Below, piece by piece: positions 55,497 to 64,000 of a stretch of DNA of 64,000 bases. The stretch is from Perkinsus marinus ATCC 50983. Lineage: Eukaryota > Perkinsozoa > Perkinsida > Perkinsidae. The notes under the pieces were generated by a model. The model did not search any database. It was not told where the DNA came from and was given only the letters and a program-made list of their open reading frames with translations. The DNA is taken from the NCBI RefSeq assembly GCF_000006405.1, contig NW_003215766.1:589687-653686 (forward strand), given 5' to 3'. The stretch's first letter is position 1. Each line of letters begins with the position of its first letter. Both the position numbers and the translations under genes were made by a program.

Positions 55497-55816
55497 TTGT
55501 TTTTCCTCCAGTGTCAGTCCGGATGAACTTGTGTTAATGATTGACTTATTATTCCTGACGGCCGACGCACTATTAGCGGTTTCAACATATCAAGTGCTGA
55601 CCACAGCGGCTGAACCGGTAACTCACCGGCGGTAAGTTACCAGTGGTAAGCCTCATCATAAGCCTCTTCCTCCAATCAACAGCTTGGATGTTGTAAGGGC
55701 ATAGTTAGTGAGTTCCAAGGTACGAGTCTTAGTATTTCCGCAGAAAGTTGCTATCCTCTTCTTAAACTTACAGGCGCGTAATTAGAGTCGAGATGGAGAT
55801 GCCAGGATTAACATCT

Positions 55817-56514
55817 GGGGCCTATTTCACAAGCCATCATAAGGAGCGAAAATTGTAAGGTACCTTACGGTTTCATGGCAAGTCGCTTTCACATCCTTAC
55901 GATTTTGGGGGTTGGCGTAAGGTAAGGTGGCATAAGGCTCCTCACCGTAAGGCTCCTTACCCTACAAGGTGCAAAGAGGGCCTCCTCATGTGAGGCGATT
56001 TCATAGGAGGGATTTTTGGGCCCCTCCTTGCGATCCTTACGTAAGGTGCCGTAAGACTGCTCGGGGGGTACGCACCTTATCGCACCCTCCTTACCATTTT
56101 ATGCGAGCTTCGCTCCGCTTATTCCCGACAGCCCGCGCGTCTCACCCGCGGATGATCTATCCCCAAACCATGCATTTTTACCGCATACTCGTCTTGGCGT
56201 TTCCGTGATCTACGATCATGACCGATTGCTCTCAAATGAGTTGATGGTAAAGTTTTCGAGTTTGTTCTTTCTAATGGCACCATATCCTTAGCTTCATTGA
56301 AACACTGCGTCGACTCTTTCATGCGCATCGGTGTTTGTTTAGGTGCTCCTCGTGCTCCTTATTGGGGTTCACGAGGTGCACCTTAAATTTAGGAGCATAA
56401 GGAGCATGAGGTGCAACTGTAGTGAAAGCACCTCGCGTAAGGTGTAAGGCTCGTTGCCCCTTGCTCTTAAATCCAAGGTGCACCTCAAGGAGCGTTTCTT
56501 GTGAAATAGGCCCC
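55817..56514. mobile_element. 698-bp non-autonomous DNA element with 17-bp perfect terminal inverted repeats
   Basis: The left end GGGGCCTATTTCACAAG (55817-55833) is repeated perfectly as its reverse complement at 56498-56514. The interior has no coding frame of note. It is packed with short inverted motifs of the ccttac/gtaagg and aaggagc/gctcctt kind, including the 14-bp palindrome gtaaggtaccttac near 55857, so the whole element could fold on itself. This is the form of a MITE or Merlin/Harbinger-type derivative. No target-site duplication was found at the borders, and no matching transposase ends were seen in this window. Confidence 0.75.
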
Positions 56515-56956
56515 TGAATTTGTCACGATAGCGCCGAAACTTAGTGGTAGTGCAATTCCTTGTCCTTCATATTAGCCGTATGACTGATTGGTTATGCGGC
56601 CAGATCATCGTTCGCAAGAGGACTAGGCGTGCCCAAAATGGTACAAAATTTGTACTACGAATTGTACCGTACAATACTTGAACTGGGTAATTCAATACAT
56701 TCAACCAACAGCATAGACTTCTTAATTGGACTACAATGTTTGCCTTCATGTTCTCGAGAGTCCGCTGCACCATCGCGGTTAATGCAGTCTTACCAGTGGA
56801 CCAGAAGTTTCGGTCCTGAAAATAATCCTCGAAGACACAGCCTCAGGAACGCTGGTTCTTTATCTCTCTCGGGCTTGTGGTAGTCATCATTCGACGTGGA
56901 GTAACTCATAGGCTCTCTCATACAGATTTTCGAATAGGGTTTATCCACTCTAGTAT
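56515..56956. other. Intergenic flank
   Basis: About 440 bp between the inverted-repeat element and the next start. Nothing recognised besides short frames. Confidence 0.4.
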
Positions 56957-57584
56957 AATGCCTCGTTTCGCTCTTGATACACCTCCGTCCACTCCACTAC
57001 TCGACTCCAGCACACTTCGGCTTGTCTTGAGCCGTCCGGATCTCCCTGGAAGTTCTATGGAAAGGTTAAAAGAGCATCGCGAAAAATTGAGAACGTACAG
57101 CAGACTTGTCAGAGGAAGAACCAGCAGAGATACAGACAGTACCACTGATTTGGAGTTCCTGCATCCAAATCAGCTTCGACATGAGACCGCAACGTTGCTC
57201 TGGTCTGTCAAGCAGTTGCCAGTCTTGTTGTCTATTCAACCTCGACCATACCGGGCGGGAACCACGTATGGCTCGCTTCGCGTTGATCACGATGTGTTGG
57301 TTCAATCATTGTTACGGTTGTTGAATACTCTGCATTTTGTGGACCTGTGTCTCGGTCCGGGCAGAGGTAGTACTGTCTTGGTTGAGGATCGTTATGAGTA
57401 TCGTAACTGGTTGAAGAATGAGCTGGGGATCGAAGACAGTCCTCTTTGTTGTAGTAGTCACTGGTTGGCTATGAGGATATTGGCTCACAACTTGGACAGA
57501 GCCTTTTCCGAGGGCCAGTGCATCGCTGATATTGAAGAAGATGTGCTGAATAGGATACGCAGTAGCCTACATGGCAAACACTGA
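56957..57584 (+). CDS. Unrecognised helical protein, single exon
   Basis: An open frame from 56877; the likely start is MPRFALDTPPSTPLLDSSTL at about 56957, because the preceding residues look like translated leader. It has about 208 residues: a Pro/Ser/Thr start, then basic helices (MERLKEHREKLRTYSRLVRG), HPNQLRHETATLLWSVKQLP, VDHDVLVQSLLRLLNTLHFV, DRYEYRNWLKNELGIED and SSHWLAMRILAHNLDRAFSE. The predicted mostly helical fold with few low-complexity stretches supports real coding. No family recognised. Intronless, flanked by repeat-rich DNA. Confidence 0.55.
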
Positions 57585-58112
57585 TGCGATTCGTTCACTT
57601 GATCACCGGTGTGGTCGTTCAAAGGTTAGCGCTCGACGCTGACTTGGCATTCGTCTCGACCTTTCTCATAATGTCGATGTTTTCCAATTCCGAGTACATT
57701 CGTGAAGAATCTTCTTGTCAACGATATTACTCAGACATGACCCATATGGTGTGAGATTTCTAGTCGCCTGAGACAGTGTTGTGCTTAAGTCTGTTATTAG
57801 GAACTGGAGGAATGGTGGATCATCCGACCTGCTTGTGATATCGGGATCGCGTGTTTGTTCTGCTCATGATGGTCCCCTTTGTGATATGAGGAATTTCAGT
57901 TTATAGCATAATGCTTTGTCATTCCGAGTACTTAGAATAACTGTAAACCACCGTGAACATCGTAGGGACATTCTTTGTTGTTGCGTAATTAGGAGCTGTT
58001 GTTGATTGATAGATTTTGATGTGTAGTACTGTACTACTAGTACATAGTGTGTGCTCTGATTGTCTGTCTATGCAGCTTTTTGCATCCCATTCTATCACTA
58101 GGGGTATCCCTC
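57585..58112. other. Intergenic region upstream of thymidylate kinase
   Basis: About 530 bp, AT-richer than the genes, with no supported frame. Presumed promoter of the kinase gene. Confidence 0.4.
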
Positions 58113-59416
58113 ATGGCGCGAGGCGCATTCATTGTCTTGGAGGGGCTGGACAGATCGGGCAAATCCACTCAGCTCAGACGTATCAGTGAAGCGTTGAGGC
58201 AGAGGACAGGGAAAGAGGTCAGCCACGGGGTCTTGTGTGCACGATTTGGCAATCGGAATACTGTGGACAAGTAGCGAATTTTGGAAGCTCCTCATTTTGG
58301 GTTGGATATGTGACAGCTCGCGAGAACCATGGATTTTAGGTGGTGGAGATGGGATTCCCTCGGCGGAGCAGCGCCATTGGCAAAATGCTGGACACGTACT
58401 TGCGGGACTCCTCTTCTAAAATGAGAGACGAGGCCGTGCACTTGCTGTTCTCGGCGAATAGGTAACGACTGGGCTGTCCCCGCGCCGGGTGGGCGGAGGG
58501 GAACTCCCTCTCTCGGTCCACGAGCCCTGGATCTCTACTGATCCTTGGTTGCTCAGGTGGGAGGCGATGTCGGAGATGCTGAGCCACTTGGCTGCGGGAA
58601 GGCATATAGGTATGGTCGCTATATAGTCGTTCCCTTCAGTTCATTGTTTCCCGTGTTAGTATGTGATCGATATATCTTCTCTGGAGTGGCATACACTGCA
58701 ATGAAGGGAACAGTGGACTTTGAGTGGTGCAAGAGCGTGGATGTAGTTCTCTGGGGAGAGATAATACTACTTGGCATGCGTGGTTGTTTAGTCGTAGGAT
58801 TATCACAGTCAACCGTTAGGGCGTATGATCTTCATAGTAGTCTGTTTGTCGGTTAGGTCGGCCTACCCAAGCCTGATTTGGTTGTATTCTTGGACTTAAG
58901 TCCAGAGGCTGCTGCCAAGAGAGGGGCTTATGGCGAGGAGCGGTATGAGAAGGAGGATTTGCAGATGAAGGTAGAATCATTCTAATACAGTGAGACTGGA
59001 TCATCCAGTCTCACTGGAGAAGTTCTAATTTCTATCCAGTCTGGATGGAAATTAGGACTTCTCCTCGCATCAAATTTCGACGCAGAGCTTCAGATTTTCC
59101 GTACTCCGTTAAGAGTGACAAAGCCATCTGATTCAGGTGCGCACAATGTACACCAAGTTCGAAAAGGAGCCTTTTTGGCGAATATTCGATGCTGATAGAC
59201 CGGCTGAGGAGGTAGTGTGGTTGTGGCTAAGGAACGCTCTACTTAGGATGTCGATCTATGTCTTGTGGAACATGCCTAAGGAGCTGTATCGATCGCTAGG
59301 TAACCCGCACAGTTACTGACGCAGCAGTGGCAGTAGCTCAAGCGCTCGAGAAGGATAACGCCATGAGTATTGACAAGATATGGTGGCCGAAAGAAACCAA
59401 TCTGACGGGTGAGTGA
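58113..59416 (+). CDS. TMPK: Thymidylate kinase (dTMP kinase), multi-exon
   Basis: Phosphorylates dTMP to dTDP with ATP. It starts MARGAFIVLEGLDRSGKSTQ at 58113; GLDRSGKST is the TMPK P-loop. Then FPRRSSAIGKMLDTYLRDSS (the FPxR dTMP-binding motif), MRDEAVHLLFSANRWEAMSE, VCDRYIFSGVAYTAMKG (the DRY/F motif), DFEWCKSVDV, VGLPKPDLVVFLDLSPEAAA, ERYEKEDLQMK, FEKEPFWRIFDADRP and a C-terminal helix with VAVAQALEKDN, stop near 59416. Seven or eight exons; one intron (58978 to about 59133) is enlarged by two adjacent hairpins. Family length (about 210 residues) is matched. Cytosolic or nuclear. Confidence 0.93.
58988..59064. repeat. Two adjoining odd hairpins inside a thymidylate kinase intron
   Basis: The first, 58988-59016, has perfect 14-bp arms (CAGTGAGACTGGAT and its complement) around C59002. 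The second, 59016-59064, has 24-bp arms around T59040 with two mismatches that would be G-U pairs in RNA. They share the base at 59016. Both lie in one intron, so splicing would remove them. Confidence 0.85.
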
Positions 59417-59686
59417 CGTTCTAGCACGCCTCGCAGAAGCGAACTCATGTCAACAGAGGTGAGCCTTTTGTGTGCAGGTGAAGCAGGCAAATCATCAATT
59501 AACTTGGAGAGCTTTTAGTAGGGTTCTAGCGCTATTCGTAGTGGCTGAGGAAGGGCCCTTGTTCGCCTACGAGGTTTCAATGAGGTTTGACTGGGATCCT
59601 TGTGTGCGACGGGGCAACATTTTGGGTTGTGTTGGCAGCAGAGACATGAGCGTTCTCCCAAGTTGACTTATTGGATTGTTTGCATT
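59417..59686. other. Short intergenic region
   Basis: About 270 bp between the kinase stop and the next start. A frame at 59472-59666 shows no family features. Confidence 0.4.
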
Positions 59687-60430
59687 ATGGACGTTATCTG
59701 TAACGGTGATGAGGATTGTGAAGAGGACATCAATACGATCGATTTTGCCGTTGCCACGGTTCTCCTGAATGAGACGCTACGCATAACGCGAGCGAGCAGA
59801 GGCCGCGGAGAAGCGGCTTCTGTGGAGCCAGCGAGGAAACGGAGGACTGAGCTGTTGGCCTCCCTGGCCAAACGGCGTCGGGTTGAGTCCCCTAGTGGGA
59901 CCAGGGTGGGAGAAGGCAGGCCGAATATGCTGGTGATGAACATCAGACAGCAGCTGGATGTACTTGACATGTGAGAGGGATCGAATCTGACTTCAGCGAT
60001 TCAATCGAAGGACGGTCTACAGGAATTTGGAGAAAAACAACGAGCTTGTGGAGTTCCACCAGCAGCAGGTTACTCGCTATCTGGAAGAGTCGATCCTCTG
60101 GGAGCGTCGGCTGAATGCAGTGGAGAAGGAGGTAGGAGCAGTATAAGATCTCTGTGCACACGGTGGTAGCGTAGATTGAGGGATTATTGGACAAGAAGAG
60201 GAGGGCTGGGAAGATCAAGGAATATCAAGTTGACTTCGCTAGGTAAACGACCGGCTTGTGAGAGGCTGGCTATGATACCATCTCGATGGTCCTCCATGTG
60301 CCTTGATATACGCCACAGATATGTTTACCTGGGTAACCATCATGGCCACAGTACTGATCTCCGAAGAGCGGGCATCATGAGCTGTAGCGATGATCTGGAT
60401 GATGATATCAGTCGAGCAAGAGGAGCATAG
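59687..60430 (+). CDS. Coiled-coil nuclear-type protein, 4 exons, family uncertain
   Basis: Starts MDVICNGDEDCEEDINTIDF at 59687. A basic region with RKRRTELLASLAKRRRVESP looks like a nuclear localisation signal. After a short intron from about 59970, NLEKNNELVEFHQQQVTRYL and SILWERRLNAVEKE form a heptad helix. The next exon reads IEGLLDKKRRAGKIKEYQVD. A last exon (TDLRRAGIMSCSDDLDDDIS) ends with an acidic tail and a stop at 60428-60430. Length is about 170 residues. The helix pattern resembles small coiled-coil subunits of splicing or export complexes (SPF27/BCAS2 or THOC7), but no signature decides it. Confidence 0.5.
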
Positions 60431-60756
60431 GCAGTAAGCATCCTTGGTGAGTAGAGTGGAAGGTTATACTGCACGACTCTGGTTGGTAATCGCTCGTGGT
60501 TCAGTTGATGTTGTCGTTACTTTCGGTGCAAGGTCACCAAGCAACTACCTCGTGTTCTCTCATGATTACGTGCTTTCAAGCTTGAGAGTGTTTCGTTGAG
60601 TCTTGGCCAATCTTCGCGCTTCAATTGAATTGAAGGGAGTTGAATCAATTGCCTCAATAGGTCGGACTACTCGTTACTCCGTCTCGAGAACGGACTAGCT
60701 TCGATTGTTGCTCGGCAGCTTGTTCGACTAGCTGGATAAGAACTTCTCATCTTTCT

Positions 60757-60781
60757 CAAGGCTTCTCATTGAGAAGCCTTG
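60757..60781. repeat. Perfect hairpin, 12-bp arms, one-base centre
   Basis: CAAGGCTTCTCA (60757-60768) and TGAGAAGCCTTG (60770-60781) are perfect reverse complements around T60769. A smaller relative with 8-bp arms (CTTCAATT g AATTGAAG) lies at 60619-60635, and another (GGCGAGAA c TTCTCGCC) at 61172-61188. Confidence 0.85.
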
Positions 60782-61500
60782 GTTAAGTGGATAGGTTTCA
60801 ACTCAATTTGACGTTCCTAGCTCTTAGTTTTTTTCGGATTTGATCGAAGTCATTTGCAGCAGGTGAGTCCGAAGCTGCAACTCCGAATTACCAACAGCAA
60901 CTGTTGATTATCGAATAGCTATTCTTAGTCTCGTGCTCCCCTCTGGCCTTCTGTCCACCACTTAGTTAGTCTCTTCTCCGATGAGGTCACAAACGGCTCA
61001 ACCGTTACGGCTGGAGCGCTGTGTTGGTTGCTGGTGAGGACATAGGATGTCATAAGTGAGCCGTGAACTTCGACCGTCGTTGTGAAACGGTTCCCGTACG
61101 TCACTTTTTGTAGTCACTACAATGTGGTGGACCCTTAGCATCTTATAGGGGGTATTTCTTCAGAGGTTTTCGGCGAGAACTTCTCGCCATTCTTCTCTTC
61201 AGTCGTTTCGCTGTTAGATGCTCTTCGCTGGGTATGGCCCATAGGGTATGGGTGTTGCTGCCGTGATTGACGGAGTCTTCGAGATCTTTGACCGAGATTA
61301 GTTGTTATTCGTGGCTCACCGATGGTAAGTGTCTAATTGGTCGAAATTTCGTCAAAACCATGCCATTGTCGGAAAAGAAACATCAACTCCGATATATCAC
61401 AATGGGGTTGGTGTTCTCCTGGTTGATTTACTCCTGATTAAACGCTGGAGGTTTCTCAATCGTGAATGGCTGACTCAGCCAGGCTGATTAGTATCCCAGT

Positions 61501-62000
61501 TTGTGACTTAGTCTGTTCTTCAATGGAAAGGTATTATGCCATCACCAGTTCACATATGGATCAAACTCGTTGAATTCATGGAGGACTAATTTCTCTCCTA
61601 TTATCACTCAGTGGTAGGCACTGCTGGCGCAATGTGCTTCTTCTCAGGAGAAGAATCTTCTGTAATGCAGGAACAGGGGGATGATCACTAAATCTGCCTC
61701 TCGAGTCGGGACTCTCGAGGACTTCTTTCGTGAGATGGATCTCAGAATTTTCCAGGTTTTCTTATCAGCTTCTCGTGTGATTGTGAGTCACACTTATGAC
61801 TCATAAGTTATGAGACGCAGCACGACTTCTAGAGTAAGTCCGGATATGGTCCTGACCTGTCATCAGCTTGCGACCCGGTTCTGTAACAGCTGCGTTCCAG
61901 AAATCTCCACTCAAGGAACTCAACCGATGACGTAACTGATTTACGTGTAAGATGGGATGGTCATCATTCAATTATTATGAGTACGAGAATTACAATGAGC
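61501..62000 (+). repeat. Diverged direct repeat, copy 1
   Basis: Begins tttgtgacttagtc and ends gagtacgagaattacaatga. It aligns with 62546-62978 at about three-quarters identity by eye. Compared with copy 2 it carries extra bases at 61645-61661 (17 nt) and 61800-61813 (14 nt); each insertion completes an inverted repeat with the sequence just before it. Confidence 0.7.
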
Positions 62001-62545
62001 CCGGTGCAGCCGACAGTCGATGTACGGGACCTTATAAGGGATGTGTCGCACTCGATGTGATCAGTGGACTAGCAGACCATCCAGTCAACGCTAACGAGGA
62101 TATGAAATAGCAAGAATCGTCATCATCAATGTGAATGTTCGTCATTTCCGGGAAGTTACTCCATTTACCGGCAAGAGTGCATGGTGCATGCTGCTAGGTT
62201 GACAAATCTCCCCGTAGGGAATGGAGAAGTCAACAGTGGTTGCTATTAGCTCTCTAACTAAAGTAGAGATATCGGTTCCTGGGTGAGTGAGACCATCCTT
62301 GAATGACTTATTCGTCGCTCCTATGTCATTGCTCGTCCTCGGAAAGCGCGGTCACTATCGGGAGTATTCTGAATGTCCAGTTCTCACATGAAGCTTGCCG
62401 ACAACCACTACTGATTGTATTTTGATGGCCCGGGGATCACATGAAATTCGACAGCTACTACCATCGCTGGTGAGCTATACTGACGAGATAGTTGATCGTC
62501 CATCACATTTTGTACATTGCGCATTATACTACTGTAATATGCTAA

Positions 62546-62978
62546 TTTGTGACTTAGTCCACTCTCAATGGATAAATATTATATTATTACCAGTTCGCGT
62601 ATGATTTCATGAAGCAATGATAGACACTGCTGGTGCAATATGCTTCTTCTGTAATCCAGGAGGAGAGTATGATCACTTGAGTGTCTGCCCCTCGAGTCGG
62701 GAGCCTCGGGCACTCGAAAGATGAATCGCAGAATTGTCAAGGTTTTTTGTCAGCCTATCGTGAGATTGTGAGTCGCACTTATGAGACGCAACGCGACTTC
62801 TAGGGTAAGAGGATATGCCCCTGACCTGTCGTCAGCTTGCAACCTGTTTCGTAACAGCCGCGTCTTATCACTCCCCACTCATACGGTCCGACCGATGACG
62901 TTATTCATTCACGGGTTCAATCCTATGGTAATCGAATAAACTATTTGAAGTAATATGAGTACGAGAACTACAAAGAGC
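62546..62978 (+). repeat. Diverged direct repeat, copy 2
   Basis: The partner of 61501-62000. It lacks the two inverted insertions of copy 1: tgcttcttct is followed directly by gtaatccagg, and cacttatga directly by gacgcaac. Confidence 0.7.
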
Positions 62979-63203
62979 AATTCACAAATTCAACAGTATT
63001 TATGTGTTGAATTTGTAAATTGCTTCGTAAATTTATAAATAGGCAATCAGCGGATACAGCAGGGCTCTCGACAACCTAACGCAAGTAAGCGCCGCTTACT
63101 AAGCGGTAGAGGTAGAGGTCTGCGTAACTCAAGTTGACCCTCTTGGTCACCTCCAATATCTTCATTTCCAAGGGGGTTACTGCGACGAGAAGCCATGAGT
63201 AGG

Positions 63204-63340
63204 ATGATCAAATGACTCATTTGATCATTCTACTGATTCTCTCATTTGAAATGAGAGTTTCTTCTCAGAAGGATTCGGGAGTCCAGGCGAAGGACTGAAG
63301 TTCAGTCACTGAACTGAGTCCAGGTACTGACTGAGTCAGT
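63204..63340. repeat. Cluster of five odd hairpins
   Basis: Perfect arms around a single base at 63204-63228 (12-bp arms, ATGATCAAATGA), 63239-63257 (9-bp arms), 63293-63307 (7-bp arms), 63299-63315 (8-bp arms, overlapping the previous one) and 63326-63340 (7-bp arms). Five such structures within 137 bp. Confidence 0.8.
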
Positions 63341-64000
63341 CTGACTCCATTTCGAGTCTACGTCATAGCCTCTGCAATTGGGCCGATCTGATCAGTCAAT
63401 CAATTGATCTGATAGGTTAGTGGATGAATCCGGAACCCGAACTAACACAACAATTAATAATGATACAACCACGGTGGTTGAACCACCAATGACATCGGTC
63501 CAATGTAAACATTCATACGATGAACATGCTCAGTCCACGTTCGGAACGTGACGTTCCCGGGGGCTCCAAGGTGATGAAGTCTAAGATTATCTTGGCAAGA
63601 CGCTGCCGTATGCAGTGACGACCAGGAAAATCATTACAGATTGTAGTTTGGAGGTATGGGAGAGGCTGTAGCTAGGGTGCTTCCGTGGGCCGGCTAATGA
63701 TCAGAGTGAGATCTTCAGAGGATCCTCCTCTCTGTGAACGACAGAAACTATATCTGGCAAAGGTTTGGTCTCCAATTACTTCTCGTACCGGTTCACAGTG
63801 GCGAGAACCAAGCCACATAAGTTGTTCCACCACAACACAGGCATTCGTCCCGAGGTGAGCAAGAACACGCTGTATCACATGAAATCTGCCCGACACCTTT
63901 ATCAGGGTCCCTCATTCAGAGACATTCTGACGGCCCTAACCTCACATGCAATCTGACGACCACCACTATCGAGGATATATTGACAGTCCTTGTATCACAT

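Larger units (their letters stand above)
60431..64000. other. 3.5-kb gene-poor region rich in hairpins and a diverged direct repeat
   Basis: No supported gene. It contains a pair of diverged direct repeats and at least nine perfect odd hairpins (listed separately or in findings). At the far right, a plus-strand frame 63765-63956 (KPHKLFHHNTGIRPEVSKNT then HMKSARHLYQGPSFRDIL) looks protein-like and may be an exon of a gene extending beyond the window, but no start or splice site could be fixed. Confidence 0.5.

Noticed and set aside
55808-56523. Target-site duplication of the 698-bp inverted-repeat element
   Set aside because: The flanks taacatct and tgaatttg do not match, so no duplication is claimed.

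Overview
The window reads as nuclear DNA of a unicellular eukaryote with compact, intron-rich genes. Nearly every gene is broken by GT-AG introns of about 42-60 nt, genes lie 100-500 bp apart on both strands, and the products are eukaryotic: THO complex, U2 snRNP and U2AF, V-ATPase, WNK kinase, PRMT5, kinesin-14 and cytochrome b5 reductase. Tiny introns, a GC content near one half, a stand-alone ProA-type reductase, a Merlin-like transposase and lineage-specific orphan families fit an alveolate, most likely Perkinsus or a relative. That assignment is inference, because no rRNA or organelle marker is present. Where I give exon coordinates, I placed them by hand from GT-AG sites, reading phase and family conservation.

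Layout. 1-11.3 kb, plus strand: a glycosidase-like fragment, THOC2 (11 exons, phase-consistent), an RS/zinc-knuckle protein with an antisense initiator tRNA-Met in its first intron, ProA (13 exons) and a DEDD-type exonuclease-fold protein. 11.7-29.7 kb, mostly minus strand: two members of an orphan family flanking a small type I membrane protein, kinesin-14, a triple CCCH zinc-finger protein, PRMT5 and a 1338-residue WNK kinase with an unexpected peptidoglycan-binding-like domain. 30-34 kb: a gag-only retroelement fossil, a Merlin/IS1016-type transposase with an intact ORF, an unknown gene next to it and a small foldback repeat. 34.4-45.5 kb, plus strand: V-ATPase subunit H, two or three low-complexity proteins, U2A' and a U2AF65-like factor side by side, and NADH-cytochrome b5 reductase. 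46.5-54.3 kb, minus strand: two tandem HAD-family genes with converted segments, a UFD1/zinc-finger protein, an unrecognised gene and a second small membrane protein. 54.3-64 kb: repeat-rich DNA (a 58-bp tandem array, a 698-bp element with terminal inverted repeats, many short hairpins, a diverged 0.5-kb direct repeat) holding an unrecognised single-exon gene, thymidylate kinase and a coiled-coil protein.

Functional themes. mRNA biogenesis is well represented (THOC2, RS/zinc-knuckle protein, CCCH protein, U2A', U2AF65-like, PRMT5), but scattered clustering in a eukaryote need not mean co-regulation. The rest is housekeeping: proline synthesis, dTMP synthesis, vacuolar acidification, electron transfer, ubiquitin handling and signalling.

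The most unusual signals are: (1) a set of perfect inverted repeats whose arms are separated by exactly one base, concentrated from 53.5 to 63.4 kb, where comparison of two diverged repeat copies shows the second arm arriving as an insertion; (2) the WNK kinase carrying a peptidoglycan-binding-like domain; (3) the orphan protein pair; and (4) the unknown gene beside the Merlin transposase.
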